64,000 nucleotides of DNA from Muribaculaceae bacterium. Its GTDB lineage: Bacteria > Bacteroidota > Bacteroidia > Bacteroidales > Muribaculaceae. The position numbers and the translations under genes are program-made. The stretch spans positions 38,218-102,217 of the forward strand of contig JAFZHD010000012.1 in the NCBI GenBank assembly GCA_017555085.1, in the 5' to 3' direction. Each line of letters begins with the position of its first letter. Position 1 is the stretch's first letter. The notes beneath the pieces are model-generated. The model searched no databases, was not told the DNA's origin, and worked only from the letters and a program-made list of their open reading frames with translations. Shown piece by piece: positions 47,486 to 57,258 of this stretch.

Positions 47486-48515
47486 TGATGTTTCCGCTCG
47501 CACTTAAAATGCGAAACATCAAGTCTTTCAACAAATCATATTCATTCTGACGGCTGCCGATACCCTTACAACGGGTGTCAAACTCTCTTATTGCCGATAT
47601 GATTTCAATGGCCTTGTAGGCATTATAGTTGCGCATGCCCACTTTATAGTCGGTCAACTGTCCCGCCCACTTAAAGCCCAACGCCGCCATCATTGCATTG
47701 TCGCTCTTGTCTTGCATGAAATATATGAGCAAGAGATTAGAGAAATACTTAAACACAAGCGCAAGAGTAAGCAATGTGGGATTATTTTTGGGGTCGCGAC
47801 GGAAATGCTCAACAATGGCAAACACCGTCTTAGCATCTTTTGAGGCCAACGCCTTGATAAGTTCAAAGTTATTGTAATCTTTGCTGAAACCGATATTGCG
47901 CTCAATCGCTTCGGGCGTAATTGTCGCACCCGGACCGAGGGCCACAACCAACTTACCGATTTCGTTATACAATCGAGACAAATCGTTGCCGATAAACTCT
48001 GCGAGCATTGACAGCCCTTTGTGCTCGATGTTCAAGCCACGGTCTTTGACAAAATCCATAATTGCCGCTTCCATTTCGTTGTTTTTCAACGGTTTTGACT
48101 CAAACACGACACCTGTCTTTTTTGCTGCGGGCAACAAGTCCTTACCTTTGGCTTGCGCACCGCGAAAACACAACACAAGAATTGTTGTGGGCGACGGTTG
48201 CGACACATAGGTGTGCAATTTATTCACCACATCGCTCTTGGCCTGACACTCCTTGACAATCACCACCTGATATTCCGACATCATCGGATATCGGCGGCAC
48301 ACATCCATAATATCATCGGCAGTCACCTGCGGCGCATACAGCGTGTAGAGATTGAAGTCGCGTTCCTCAACCGGCAATATATTTTCAAAGTCCTTTACAA
48401 GAACATCGATAAAATATCCCTCCTCGCCATGCAATAGATAGACGGGTGAAAACTGTCGTTGAGCGATTTGCGAACGCAACAATCCGAATGAAACATTATT
48501 TTTAGGTGCGGCCAT
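47478..48515 (-). CDS. holA: DNA polymerase III delta subunit
   Basis: A 345-residue clamp-loader subunit. PVYLLHGEEGYFIDVLVKDF at the start and KDYNNFELIKALASKD with the following LLTLALVFKYFSNLLLIY match HolA. It opens the beta clamp during replication. It converges with the barrel gene (8-nt overlap) and diverges from the HsdR-N-like gene with 81 nt between the starts. Confidence 0.92.
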   Translation of the reverse strand: MAAPKNNVSFGLLRSQIAQRQFSPVYLLHGEEGYFIDVLVKDFENILPVEERDFNLYTLYAPQVTADDIMDVCRRYPMMSEYQVVIVKECQAKSDVVNKLHTYVSQPSPTTILVLCFRGAQAKGKDLLPAAKKTGVVFESKPLKNNEMEAAIMDFVKDRGLNIEHKGLSMLAEFIGNDLSRLYNEIGKLVVALGPGATITPEAIERNIGFSKDYNNFELIKALASKDAKTVFAIVEHFRRDPKNNPTLLTLALVFKYFSNLLLIYFMQDKSDNAMMAALGFKWAGQLTDYKVGMRNYNAYKAIEIISAIREFDTRCKGIGSRQNEYDLLKDLMFRILSASGNITI

Positions 48516-48549
48516 ATATGGTGTTAATTGTGTCTGTCAATATTTTGTT

Positions 48550-48561
48550 GTAAATTTACAC
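48550..48561. promoter_or_regulatory. Symmetric divergent promoter/operator between holA and the HsdR-N-like gene
   Basis: TGTAAATTTACA is a perfect 12-base palindrome. It offers a TAAATTTA near-match to the minus-7 box on each strand, and a TTG lies 20 nt to its left for plus-strand reading. It may serve both genes. Confidence 0.4.
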
Positions 48562-48596
48562 AAAATTATCAACGCACGCAAAATTTAGACTGCTTA

Positions 48597-49046
48597 ATGC
48601 TAAAACTCAATCTTCCGACATTTGATTACAAAATCAATCGCACAAGCGACGGCTTGCAAATCTACGACCGTTTGCGTCGCAAGTTTGTGGCATTAACGCC
48701 CGAAGAATGGGTGCGCCAGCATTTTGTCGAATTCATTATCACTCACAAATGTTTTCCGCAGTCGCTCATCGCCAACGAAATAGGCATCACACTCAACAAC
48801 ACACGCCGCCGATGCGATACCGTTGTCTATGACAACACAGCCACCCCGCTTGTTATCATCGAATATAAAGCGCCATCGGTCGAAATAACACAGGCCACAT
48901 TCGACCAAATCGTGCGCTACAACATGGTGCTGCAAGCCAAATACCTCATCGTGTCAAACGGTCTCAACCACTATTGTTGCAGCATTGACTATCACAACCA
49001 ATCTTACCAATTTCTAAAAGAAATACCCTCCTACAGCGAACTGTAA
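48597..49046 (+). CDS. Stand-alone HsdR N-terminal-like PD-(D/E)XK nuclease-fold protein
   Basis: A 149-residue protein of the HSDR_N_2 type. RRRCDTVVYD (Asp74) followed by VIIEYKAP (Glu89, Lys91) gives the D...ExK metal site of PD-(D/E)XK nucleases. There is no helicase, HsdM or HsdS gene nearby, so it is not part of a type I restriction system. The family is often next to holA in Bacteroidetes, which hints at DNA repair or replication. I use the ATG at 48597 since the longer frame (48528) reaches into the divergent promoter region. Confidence 0.8.
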   Translation: MLKLNLPTFDYKINRTSDGLQIYDRLRRKFVALTPEEWVRQHFVEFIITHKCFPQSLIANEIGITLNNTRRRCDTVVYDNTATPLVIIEYKAPSVEITQATFDQIVRYNMVLQAKYLIVSNGLNHYCCSIDYHNQSYQFLKEIPSYSEL

Positions 49047-49080
49047 AAGGGCATTTTGTATTGTTGTTTATTACAATCTA

Positions 49081-49719
49081 TCAGAACAAGTAGGCAGCGC
49101 GAATGTTCCAACCTCGGTTATTTGCCTTGTAGTCGTCAAGTTTCACTGTTTGCACCGCTGTTGTCACACCCCAAGTGTAACTTCCAGAAAGCTGCCAATT
49201 TTTGAAGATTTCAGCACCGAGACCGACAATCAAACCGACAGTCGCAGCATTGTAGTTCATAACCTGTTCTTTATTCGAAGTCAAGATTTTGTTGTGACCG
49301 GCAAGGAATGAGAATTCAGGACCGGCAAATATAAACGGCGCGAGATAATCTTCAAAGCCCTGCAAATGAGTATACTTAAATCTCACATTGATGGGAAGTT
49401 CCACATAGTGGAGCATGCTGCGAGTGCTTGCAACGCCATCATCGGCCCAGATTTTGCGATTGGCAAAGTTTACTGCCGCACCTTTCATGCTATACATAAG
49501 TCCCATATCAATACCGAAGCCGATACCAGGAAACATTTTTTCAAGAAAAACACCTGCGGCAGGTCCGGCTGCACCGTCAACCGAAATAATACCGCCTTGG
49601 TTGAACTTCAAAGTTGTGAACGACACGCCGGCCATAGGACCGATGCGCAACTGCGCTTCTGCCATATTAGCCGAAAGCAAAGAGACAAATGCTACGAGAG
49701 CAACAATATATTTTTTCAT
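49081..49719 (-). CDS. Outer membrane beta-barrel protein (PorT-like)
   Basis: A 212-residue exported protein with the signal peptide MKKYIVALVAFVSLLSANMAEA, then QLRIGPMAGVSFTTLKFN, and alternating strands to the final WNIRAAYLF, a typical eight-strand barrel closing with an aromatic residue. It has no known ligand. It is a single gene with its own promoter and converges on the HsdR-N-like gene with a 34-nt gap. Confidence 0.85.
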   Translation of the reverse strand: MKKYIVALVAFVSLLSANMAEAQLRIGPMAGVSFTTLKFNQGGIISVDGAAGPAAGVFLEKMFPGIGFGIDMGLMYSMKGAAVNFANRKIWADDGVASTRSMLHYVELPINVRFKYTHLQGFEDYLAPFIFAGPEFSFLAGHNKILTSNKEQVMNYNAATVGLIVGLGAEIFKNWQLSGSYTWGVTTAVQTVKLDDYKANNRGWNIRAAYLF

Positions 49720-49747
49720 AATTATGCTTATTCCTTAAAACAATGTG

Positions 49748-49779
49748 CAAAGATAATGCAACTTGGCAGCAAATGCAAA
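49748..49779 (-). promoter_or_regulatory. Promoter of the beta-barrel gene
   Basis: On the minus strand TTTG (49779-49776), a 20-nt gap and TATCTTTG (49755-49748), 28 nt upstream of the ATG at 49719. Confidence 0.75.
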
Positions 49780-49825
49780 TAAAACGGGAGCGCTTATCAT
49801 TTTTTAGGTTAAACTCCGCCGCTTG

Positions 49826-50701
49826 TTAAAAAGCGATATAGTCAAGAGGTTGCAATGCTGTGCCCTTATGCCACAATTCAAACACAAATCGCGAATCGGG
49901 ATTGCGGCTAATCATGCCGATGCGCTGACCCGCAACCACCTTTGCGCCCACTTGGCACATAGTCTCACCAACACCAATATATTTTGACAAGAAATCGTTG
50001 GAATGCTGAATAATCACCACATTTCCTTTCATCGCATCATAGTAAACATCGACAACCGTTCCGGCATACACAGCCGACACGGGCGACAAAGACGAAACGA
50101 TAAGCGACAAAGCCATAGAGCCATCCATAAGTTGCTCCTCGACTGTCGCACCCGACACCGGAGCATAAAACAGCATGCCCTCGGCCACCAATGGCGACAA
50201 CACCGACAAGTTATAGCGTTCATCGTCTTCAAACTGTTGGATAAACTGTAACTCGGCAGGCGATGCGCCCATGATAGAGTCAACCGGAATTGCCGACACA
50301 GCGCTATCGTTAGGTATCACTACTTCTTCAACCACAACATTGTCAGTCAATATGTCAGTGATATTTTGCAGATAAGCATTGTTAATGTCAACACGCATTT
50401 TTAGTGAATCGACCATCATGCTATTTACTATATTTTCCTGTCGTTGCGAGGTCTTCAAATAGCCCGGCAACAAAGTGCGAATGGGCGTAAACGCAATGAG
50501 AGTCGCCATCACACACGCCACAGCGCCAACTATCGCAATTATTGACACAACAACCTTGGTTTGCGACATCTTAATTGTCCAAACCTCGTTAAAAGTATTC
50601 TCATTCACAAACGACAACCTGAACCTTTTGGGAGATTTGAACGGGCGTTTTGTCGTCGAGAGTTTCTTGTTTTGGGTAACTTTATCTTTGTCCATACTCA
50701 A
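49826..50701 (-). CDS. M23 (LytM)-fold protein lacking zinc ligands
   Basis: A 291-residue inner membrane protein: a basic cytoplasmic tail, one transmembrane helix at about 47-69, a short helical region, and a C-terminal LytM-like domain. The fold is recognisable from VYAGTVVDVYYDAMKGNVVIIQH, then KVVAGQRIGMIS and FVFELWHKGTALQPLDYI. The zinc positions are changed: the first H-x3-D is absent and the usual HxHFE reads RFVFE. It is therefore probably an activator or scaffold, as EnvC is for amidases. An ATG two codons in is an equal start candidate. Confidence 0.82.
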   Translation of the reverse strand: MSMDKDKVTQNKKLSTTKRPFKSPKRFRLSFVNENTFNEVWTIKMSQTKVVVSIIAIVGAVACVMATLIAFTPIRTLLPGYLKTSQRQENIVNSMMVDSLKMRVDINNAYLQNITDILTDNVVVEEVVIPNDSAVSAIPVDSIMGASPAELQFIQQFEDDERYNLSVLSPLVAEGMLFYAPVSGATVEEQLMDGSMALSLIVSSLSPVSAVYAGTVVDVYYDAMKGNVVIIQHSNDFLSKYIGVGETMCQVGAKVVAGQRIGMISRNPDSRFVFELWHKGTALQPLDYIAF

Positions 50702-50714
50702 ATATCAGCGACTA

Positions 50715-50722
50715 CAAATGTA
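50715..50722 (-). promoter_or_regulatory. Minus-7 element of the LytM-fold gene
   Basis: TACATTTG on the minus strand, 14 nt upstream of the ATG at 50701, leaving a very short leader. Confidence 0.5.
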
Positions 50723-50824
50723 GTTAATTTCTACCAAAAAGCATCAAGTTGAGACACATTATTATTAAATATTGATTTTTTTTGCCCAAACATCGAAAAT
50801 TGGCCCAAAAGATTTTACAAAAAA

Positions 50825-50855
50825 TTGTGTAGTCAAATAATTTTATATAATTTTG
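50825..50855 (+). promoter_or_regulatory. Promoter of the major OmpA gene
   Basis: TTG (50825-50827), a 20-nt gap and TAATTTTG (50848-50855). It predicts a start near 50862 and a leader of about 125 nt. Confidence 0.7.
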
Positions 50856-50911
50856 TGTGGATATTTAGAACAAATTGCATAAGCAGTGTGTTATAAAGCC
50901 GTATCAAAAAC

Positions 50912-50926
50912 GCCTTCTATGAAGGC
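50912..50926 (+). promoter_or_regulatory. Hairpin in the 5' leader of the OmpA gene
   Basis: GCCTTC-TAT-GAAGGC is a perfect 6-bp hairpin about 60 nt upstream of the ATG, inside the predicted leader. Leaders of abundant porins often carry stability or small-RNA control elements; the role here is inferred. Confidence 0.45.
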
Positions 50927-50986
50927 AACTTAAAAATAGAGAGAAAAAACCAATAACAATTTGTTTAATTTAATAATTCAACAGTA

Positions 50987-52183
50987 ATGAAAAAAAGCAT
51001 CTTTTTAGCAGTTGCTGCTTGTGGCGCAATGCTCCTTTCAGCAAACACAATGAATGCACAGGAAGCAGTTGTAGTTGAAGAAGACGTAACTGTCGCTGAA
51101 CTCACTCCTTGCAAAGAGTACTACGACTTGTCAAAAGGCGTATGGTTCCTCCAAGTTGGCGCTGGTATGAACGCCCCCATGTTCGAAAAAAGCCTTCCCA
51201 ACGGTGAACCCAAAACCCACATCACAGCTGCCTACAACCTCGGTTTTGGCAAATGGATGACTCCCTACTTGGGATGGCGCGTTAACTTCCTCGGTGGCGC
51301 TCTTCACTATGACAGCGGTGTTTACAGCAAATCAAAATATGTAAGCGCTGACTTCGACATCATGTGGGATATGTTCAACTCAATCGGTGGTGTAAACACT
51401 AAACGCGTATTCAGCATCGTTCCCTTCGTTGGTCTCGGTGGTACATTCGGTTGGGACTACACTCAATCAGAAATCATGGACAACGACGGTGCAGCAAAAA
51501 TCAACAACTGGACTCTCCCCGTTTCTGCAGGTCTCCAATTCCGTTTCCGTCTTTGCAAACGCGTTGACTTCTTCTTGGAAGGTCGCGCTCAAATGCACGG
51601 TGACAACTTCAACCTCGTACCCTGGGGTGCTCCCGTTGATGTTAACGTAACTGCTCTTGGTGGTCTTAACATCCGTCTCGGTAACACAAGCTACAACACA
51701 GTTGATCCTTGCACTTACCTCGCACAAATCGACGCTCTCAACAACCAAGTTAACGACCTCCGTGGTGCATTGGCTAACTGCAACAACCGCCTCGCTGCTG
51801 CTGAAGCACAACTCCCCTGCCCCGAAGTGAAATGCCCCGAATGCCCCGAAGTGAAAGAAATTCCTTTGATGTCTGCTGTTCGTTTCACTATTGGTTCTGC
51901 AAAAGTTCGCAATTCAGAAAAAGTTAACGTTTACAACATCGCTAAATGGATGAACGAAAATCCCGATGTAAACGTTGCAGTTATCGGTTATGCTGATGCT
52001 AAAACTGGTTCAAGCGCATTCAACATGCAACTTTCTGAAAAACGTGCTGAAAACGTTGTTAAAATGCTCGTTGACACTTACGGCATCGCAGCTGACCGTT
52101 TGACAGTTAAAGCAGAAGGTAGCGACACTCAAATCTACGAAGAAAACAACTGGAACCGCGTTGTTGTTTTCGACGCTAAATAA
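50987..52183 (+). CDS. Major OmpA-family outer membrane protein
   Basis: A 398-residue porin-like protein. A signal peptide (1-25, ending MNAQ) precedes an eight-strand barrel at about 45-230, a coiled linker with NDLRGALANCNNRLAAAEAQ, then CPEVKCPECPEVKE near 283, a short cysteine repeat, and an OmpA peptidoglycan-binding domain (300-398) with FTIGSAKVRNSEK and GYADAKTGSSAFNMQLSEKR. It resembles the abundant OmpA proteins of Bacteroides and Porphyromonas. Strong promoter, long leader and terminator all fit high expression. Confidence 0.93.
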   Translation: MKKSIFLAVAACGAMLLSANTMNAQEAVVVEEDVTVAELTPCKEYYDLSKGVWFLQVGAGMNAPMFEKSLPNGEPKTHITAAYNLGFGKWMTPYLGWRVNFLGGALHYDSGVYSKSKYVSADFDIMWDMFNSIGGVNTKRVFSIVPFVGLGGTFGWDYTQSEIMDNDGAAKINNWTLPVSAGLQFRFRLCKRVDFFLEGRAQMHGDNFNLVPWGAPVDVNVTALGGLNIRLGNTSYNTVDPCTYLAQIDALNNQVNDLRGALANCNNRLAAAEAQLPCPEVKCPECPEVKEIPLMSAVRFTIGSAKVRNSEKVNVYNIAKWMNENPDVNVAVIGYADAKTGSSAFNMQLSEKRAENVVKMLVDTYGIAADRLTVKAEGSDTQIYEENNWNRVVVFDAK

Positions 52184-52210
52184 TTGAAACCCACTATTCA
52201 ATTATAACGC

Positions 52211-52241
52211 AAAAGCCTCGCCAATCGGCGAGGCTTTTTTA
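52211..52241 (+). terminator. Terminator of the OmpA gene
   Basis: GCCTCGCC (52215-52222) pairs with GGCGAGGC (52227-52234), with A before and six T after. Confidence 0.94.
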
Positions 52242-52244
52242 TTG

Positions 52245-52725
52245 TCATACCACGGGTCATCATCACGACAAACAAGTAGCCTTTCATTCTGCCTCTGTCG
52301 CAATGAAACCGACTGGAACACATCTAATGTTGACAGGGAAGCCCAACCATCATACATCACGAAACACAGCGCATAATTGAAGAAGCAAAGACAAATTCCG
52401 TTGCACCCATGGGCAGTTATGCAAGTGTGCGATAGCAGCCATATGCATGTCGGCTTTTGCGGTTTGACTCTCTACAATCAATCGATTATATGCGATTGCA
52501 GTGTATTGCCATTAAATCGCAATGCGTGCTTATAACCATGAAGAGCAGGTAATGCAGCATTCGCAAATGCTCCATATTATGCGTGGCAAAAATTGGGATG
52601 TGAGGTGGAGCAGATACTGGACATACGCTCCGTTCTCAACACTTTATTGCGACTCCAATACCCCAAAGTGTCGGGGTTGATTATTTCAGGATAGAAATGG
52701 TCTTCGCAAATATGGGTATATAACA
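52245..52725. other. Gene-free stretch between two terminators, possible decayed gene
   Basis: About 480 bases with no good gene. Short coding-looking pieces exist in conflicting frames. On the plus strand a 49-codon frame (52551-52700) reads RAGNAAFANAPYYAWQKLG and on to a stop. On the minus strand one reads CEDHFYPEIINPDTLGYW and on. None has a good start. It could be an eroded gene or an unrecognised RNA region. No repeat or mobile-element ends were seen. Confidence 0.4.
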
Positions 52726-52726
52726 C

Positions 52727-52757
52727 AAAAGCCCGACGAGCAAACTCATCGGGCTTT
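52727..52757 (-). terminator. Terminator of the subtilase gene
   Basis: GCCCGA-c-GAG (52731-52740) pairs with CTC-a-TCGGGC (52745-52754), and the minus-strand exit is TTTTG. It lies 24 nt beyond the stop. Confidence 0.9.
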
Positions 52758-52778
52758 ATTATTGCGTTATGTTGATTA

Positions 52779-54980
52779 TCAAATAACCATTCGAGTTGAG
52801 TAACGACCTTTGGCGCCTTGAGCTTGAATCAAGTAAATGCCTTTGGGCAAGGTGGCGACATCTACAACAGCTTCGTTATCGTTAACCGATACATATCTTA
52901 CCATTTGGCCCGACATATTGTAAACAGCCACTGTAATTGCCGATTCGCCGGCTACAAACACATTTACACTGCTTCCGTTTGCTTCAACAACCATATTGTC
53001 TTTGTCATCGGCAATAGCAGCAACGCCCGAAGCGTTTTTGCGTTCGAGAACATATTTCAAACCGCCAACAACATTGATTTTACCTGCACCCCATTGTACT
53101 TTGACGGCTGCATTGTTAACATAGTCATCTTTGATTGATGTTTCAGCGATAACTGTTTTCACATCATCAACAGTCAAAGTTGTGTCGGCTTGCATCCACA
53201 ATGCGATTGTACCTGCCGCAAATGGACTCGCCTGAGATGTGCCGGTCATGGGGCCCCAATAATATGACTTATTGAATGATGTGTAACGAGTAGTGTATTG
53301 ACCTTGTCCCAAGTTGTTGTATTGAACATAGGGAGTGCTGAATGCCGATACGAGCAAACCGGGGGCACACACATGGGGAAGATTGCGACCGTCGGCCAAT
53401 GTTCCGTAACTAGTAAAGTTCAAGATACCGCCCGAGGGTTTGGGATACAAGCCAAGAGATGTGTAATATGACTCGACACCGTTTGCAAGCTTGATGCTGT
53501 TGCGAGTTGCATAAGCGCCAATCGCCAATACCTTTTCGCTACAAGCGAGTTCGTTGATTGTACCGTTGCATGAGCCAGCATACCAACCTTCTTCGCCATA
53601 AGAAGTAAATTGGGTATATACGCCGTCGCAGTAGCCATACACGCTGTTACCAGCCACACCTGTAACCTTGAAGCCAAACACGAGGTTACCTTCGTTGGCT
53701 GCGACTGTGCGCAAGTCATAGTTAAGTGTAACCATGTAGCGGTTGTTGTCCAAGCACAAGTCTGACATCACGCCAAAATAGCCCGAAAAGGCTTTATCAA
53801 ACTCGGCGCTCTTGTAAGTGACACTTGTGCCATAAGACATGCTGCCGACTGTGATGTATTTACCGTTAGTCGATTCGCTCACCGCGGGCAATTCATACAC
53901 AATCTTGTGTTGATTCAAGTCATAGACAAATGCAGTGAATGTGAAAGGTGTTGCATCTTTGCTCCAAAAAGTTGTAGAACCTTTATAGGTGCCGTCTACA
54001 TAATTTTCCTCCAAGAACGACTTGATTTCGTTATCGCCTTCGGTAAAATCTTTGTGCAAACCGATGGGCATTGTACCCTCGTTACCAGCCGAAATACAAA
54101 CGATGGCTTCTTCGCCAAGCGCCGACAAATAACGGCCATAAGATGCAGTACCGTCGTGAGAACCGCTATTGCTACCTACCGAGAGGTTAATGATAGCACG
54201 TTTGCCCACGCTCTTTGCATATTCAAGGATTTTTGTAGCACCAGCCAATACATTGTTGGTTGTCAATGTACCTGCCGCTGCTGCAATTTCTGAATGAGTA
54301 GCCAAACCATAATACAACTTGCTACCTTTGTTACCGCCAGCCATGATGCCGAGCACATGTGTGCCGTGCGATTCCTTGCGGTTGTCGGTAGAGAATGCCG
54401 AAATGGCTTCGGGAGTGTCATAAGTTGCAGTCAAACCGGTTGAGCCATAATTCCAAAATCTTTTCACACGGCTGTTGTTTGACGATTGTTCCTTAAACGC
54501 GATGTGGTTAGGGTCGATACCAGCATCCATCAAACCGACAACAACACCTGTACCGTTATATGCCATGTCAAGACCTACGCCGTTATGAGCATTTTCAAAG
54601 CCGGTCACAATGCGTGCCGAGTCGAGTTTTGTTGTTAATGTTTCGCCAAAACTCATTTTCTTCACCGACTCCAATGCTGCCATGTCTTCGATTTGAGAAA
54701 TTGGCATTTCGGCCAACACCAAGTCGCCACGTTGGCTTACAATCACAGCGCCTTTTTCTTCCAATTCGGCCACAGTTTCACCTTCTTGCAAATCAACAAG
54801 AACGAGCATTTTTTCGTCTTCCGACAAAGTTTTAACAGTCAGTTGACCCGATTTTTCAAGTTGCTTTTGCATCTTATATTCAAGCAAACGAGTCTGACCA
54901 TTATAGTCAATTTTGCTTTGAGCCGACAGCGACAAAGCGCCTGCCATCAGCATTGTTGCATATATGTATAACTTTTTCAT
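52779..54980 (-). CDS. S8 (subtilisin-like) peptidase with T9SS C-terminal sorting domain
   Basis: A 733-residue secreted protease. Signal peptide MKKLYIYATMLMAGALSLSA, an inhibitor-like propeptide region, then the catalytic triad: GLMDAGID near 153, SHGTHVLG near 207 and GTSQASPFA near 580. The large insert between His and Ser carries additional beta domains. The last 70 residues (VAVYNMSGQMVRYVSV ... LPKGIYLIQA) form a type A sorting domain recognised by the type IX secretion system, so the enzyme is exported to the cell surface or medium. Promoter at 55004-55011. Confidence 0.93.
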   Translation of the reverse strand: MKKLYIYATMLMAGALSLSAQSKIDYNGQTRLLEYKMQKQLEKSGQLTVKTLSEDEKMLVLVDLQEGETVAELEEKGAVIVSQRGDLVLAEMPISQIEDMAALESVKKMSFGETLTTKLDSARIVTGFENAHNGVGLDMAYNGTGVVVGLMDAGIDPNHIAFKEQSSNNSRVKRFWNYGSTGLTATYDTPEAISAFSTDNRKESHGTHVLGIMAGGNKGSKLYYGLATHSEIAAAAGTLTTNNVLAGATKILEYAKSVGKRAIINLSVGSNSGSHDGTASYGRYLSALGEEAIVCISAGNEGTMPIGLHKDFTEGDNEIKSFLEENYVDGTYKGSTTFWSKDATPFTFTAFVYDLNQHKIVYELPAVSESTNGKYITVGSMSYGTSVTYKSAEFDKAFSGYFGVMSDLCLDNNRYMVTLNYDLRTVAANEGNLVFGFKVTGVAGNSVYGYCDGVYTQFTSYGEEGWYAGSCNGTINELACSEKVLAIGAYATRNSIKLANGVESYYTSLGLYPKPSGGILNFTSYGTLADGRNLPHVCAPGLLVSAFSTPYVQYNNLGQGQYTTRYTSFNKSYYWGPMTGTSQASPFAAGTIALWMQADTTLTVDDVKTVIAETSIKDDYVNNAAVKVQWGAGKINVVGGLKYVLERKNASGVAAIADDKDNMVVEANGSSVNVFVAGESAITVAVYNMSGQMVRYVSVNDNEAVVDVATLPKGIYLIQAQGAKGRYSTRMVI

Positions 54981-55003
54981 GTTTTATATAATTTTTCAAA
55001 CTA

Positions 55004-55011
55004 CAAAGTTA
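55004..55011 (-). promoter_or_regulatory. Minus-7 element of the subtilase
   Basis: TAACTTTG on the minus strand, 24 nt upstream of the ATG at 54980. Confidence 0.6.
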
Positions 55012-55090
55012 CCCATTTTATTAACACAAAGCAACGCATCAACCCTTTTTAACATCACGCTTTCAGTAATTTGCTTTCACAATGCCACAT

Positions 55091-55134
55091 AAAAACGTCA
55101 AGAGGCCACTCTCTAAGCGAGAGGGCCCCTTGAC
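55091..55134 (-). terminator. Terminator of groEL
   Basis: A long hairpin: GTCAAG-a-GGCC plus CTCTC pair with GAGAG plus GGCCCC-TTGAC, with five T on the minus-strand exit. Confidence 0.88.
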
Positions 55135-55155
55135 TATATCGGGTTGATGTCGTTA

Positions 55156-56814
<1,659 letters not shown>

Positions 56815-56826
56815 TCAGATTATACA

Positions 56827-57102
56827 TTATTCACCTACGATTGCCAAAATGTCACTTTGACGCATGATGAGATATTTGTTGCCTTCAAACTCGATTTCTG
56901 TGCCGGCATATTTGCCATAAAGCACGATATCGCCTTCTTTTACAACCATTTCTTCATCTTTTGTTCCTTTGCCAGCAGCGAGAACTGTACCTTTGAGGGG
57001 TTTTTCTTTTGCTGAATCAGGAATGATGATACCTGCAACTGTTACTTCTTCGGCGGGAGCAGGATTAACCAACACTCTGTCTGCCAATGGTTTGATTGTC
57101 AT
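56827..57102 (-). CDS. groS: 10-kDa co-chaperonin GroES
   Basis: A 91-residue cap of Gro[21 protein letters not shown] at the start, [19 protein letters not shown] forming the mobile loop and [11 protein letters not shown] near the end are typical. It leads the groESL operon. No CIRCE inverted repeat is seen upstream, so HrcA control is not supported. Confidence 0.97.
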   Translation of the reverse strand: MTIKPLADRVLVNPAPAEEVTVAGIIIPDSAKEKPLKGTVLAAGKGTKDEEMVVKEGDIVLYGKYAGTEIEFEGNKYLIMRQSDILAIVGE

Positions 57103-57176
57103 ATCTATATTATATTAAGTTATTAATTTTATTGTTCATTGTTTTGAATACACCATACTTATTGCACATTCCGTGC

Positions 57177-57207
57177 CAAACTAACATTTTGGCATAGTAT
57201 AAACAAA
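57177..57207 (-). promoter_or_regulatory. Promoter of groESL
   Basis: On the minus strand TTTG (57207-57204), a 19-nt gap and TTAGTTTG (57184-57177), close to the TAnnTTTG form. The upstream box lies in the T run of the phosphorylase terminator. Confidence 0.55.
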
Positions 57208-57237
57208 AAAAATCGCCCGATTGCTCGAGCGATTTTT
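57206..57237 (-). terminator. Terminator of glycogen phosphorylase
   Basis: AAAAATCGC (57208-57216) pairs with GCGATTTTT (57229-57237), with a T tract on the minus-strand exit. It lies 21 nt after the stop. Confidence 0.85.
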
Positions 57238-57258
57238 GAAATTTATGCCAATTGGATA

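Noticed and set aside
48597..49046. Type I restriction-modification system
   Set aside because: Only the HsdR N-terminal nuclease-like domain is present; there is no helicase, HsdM or HsdS gene nearby.
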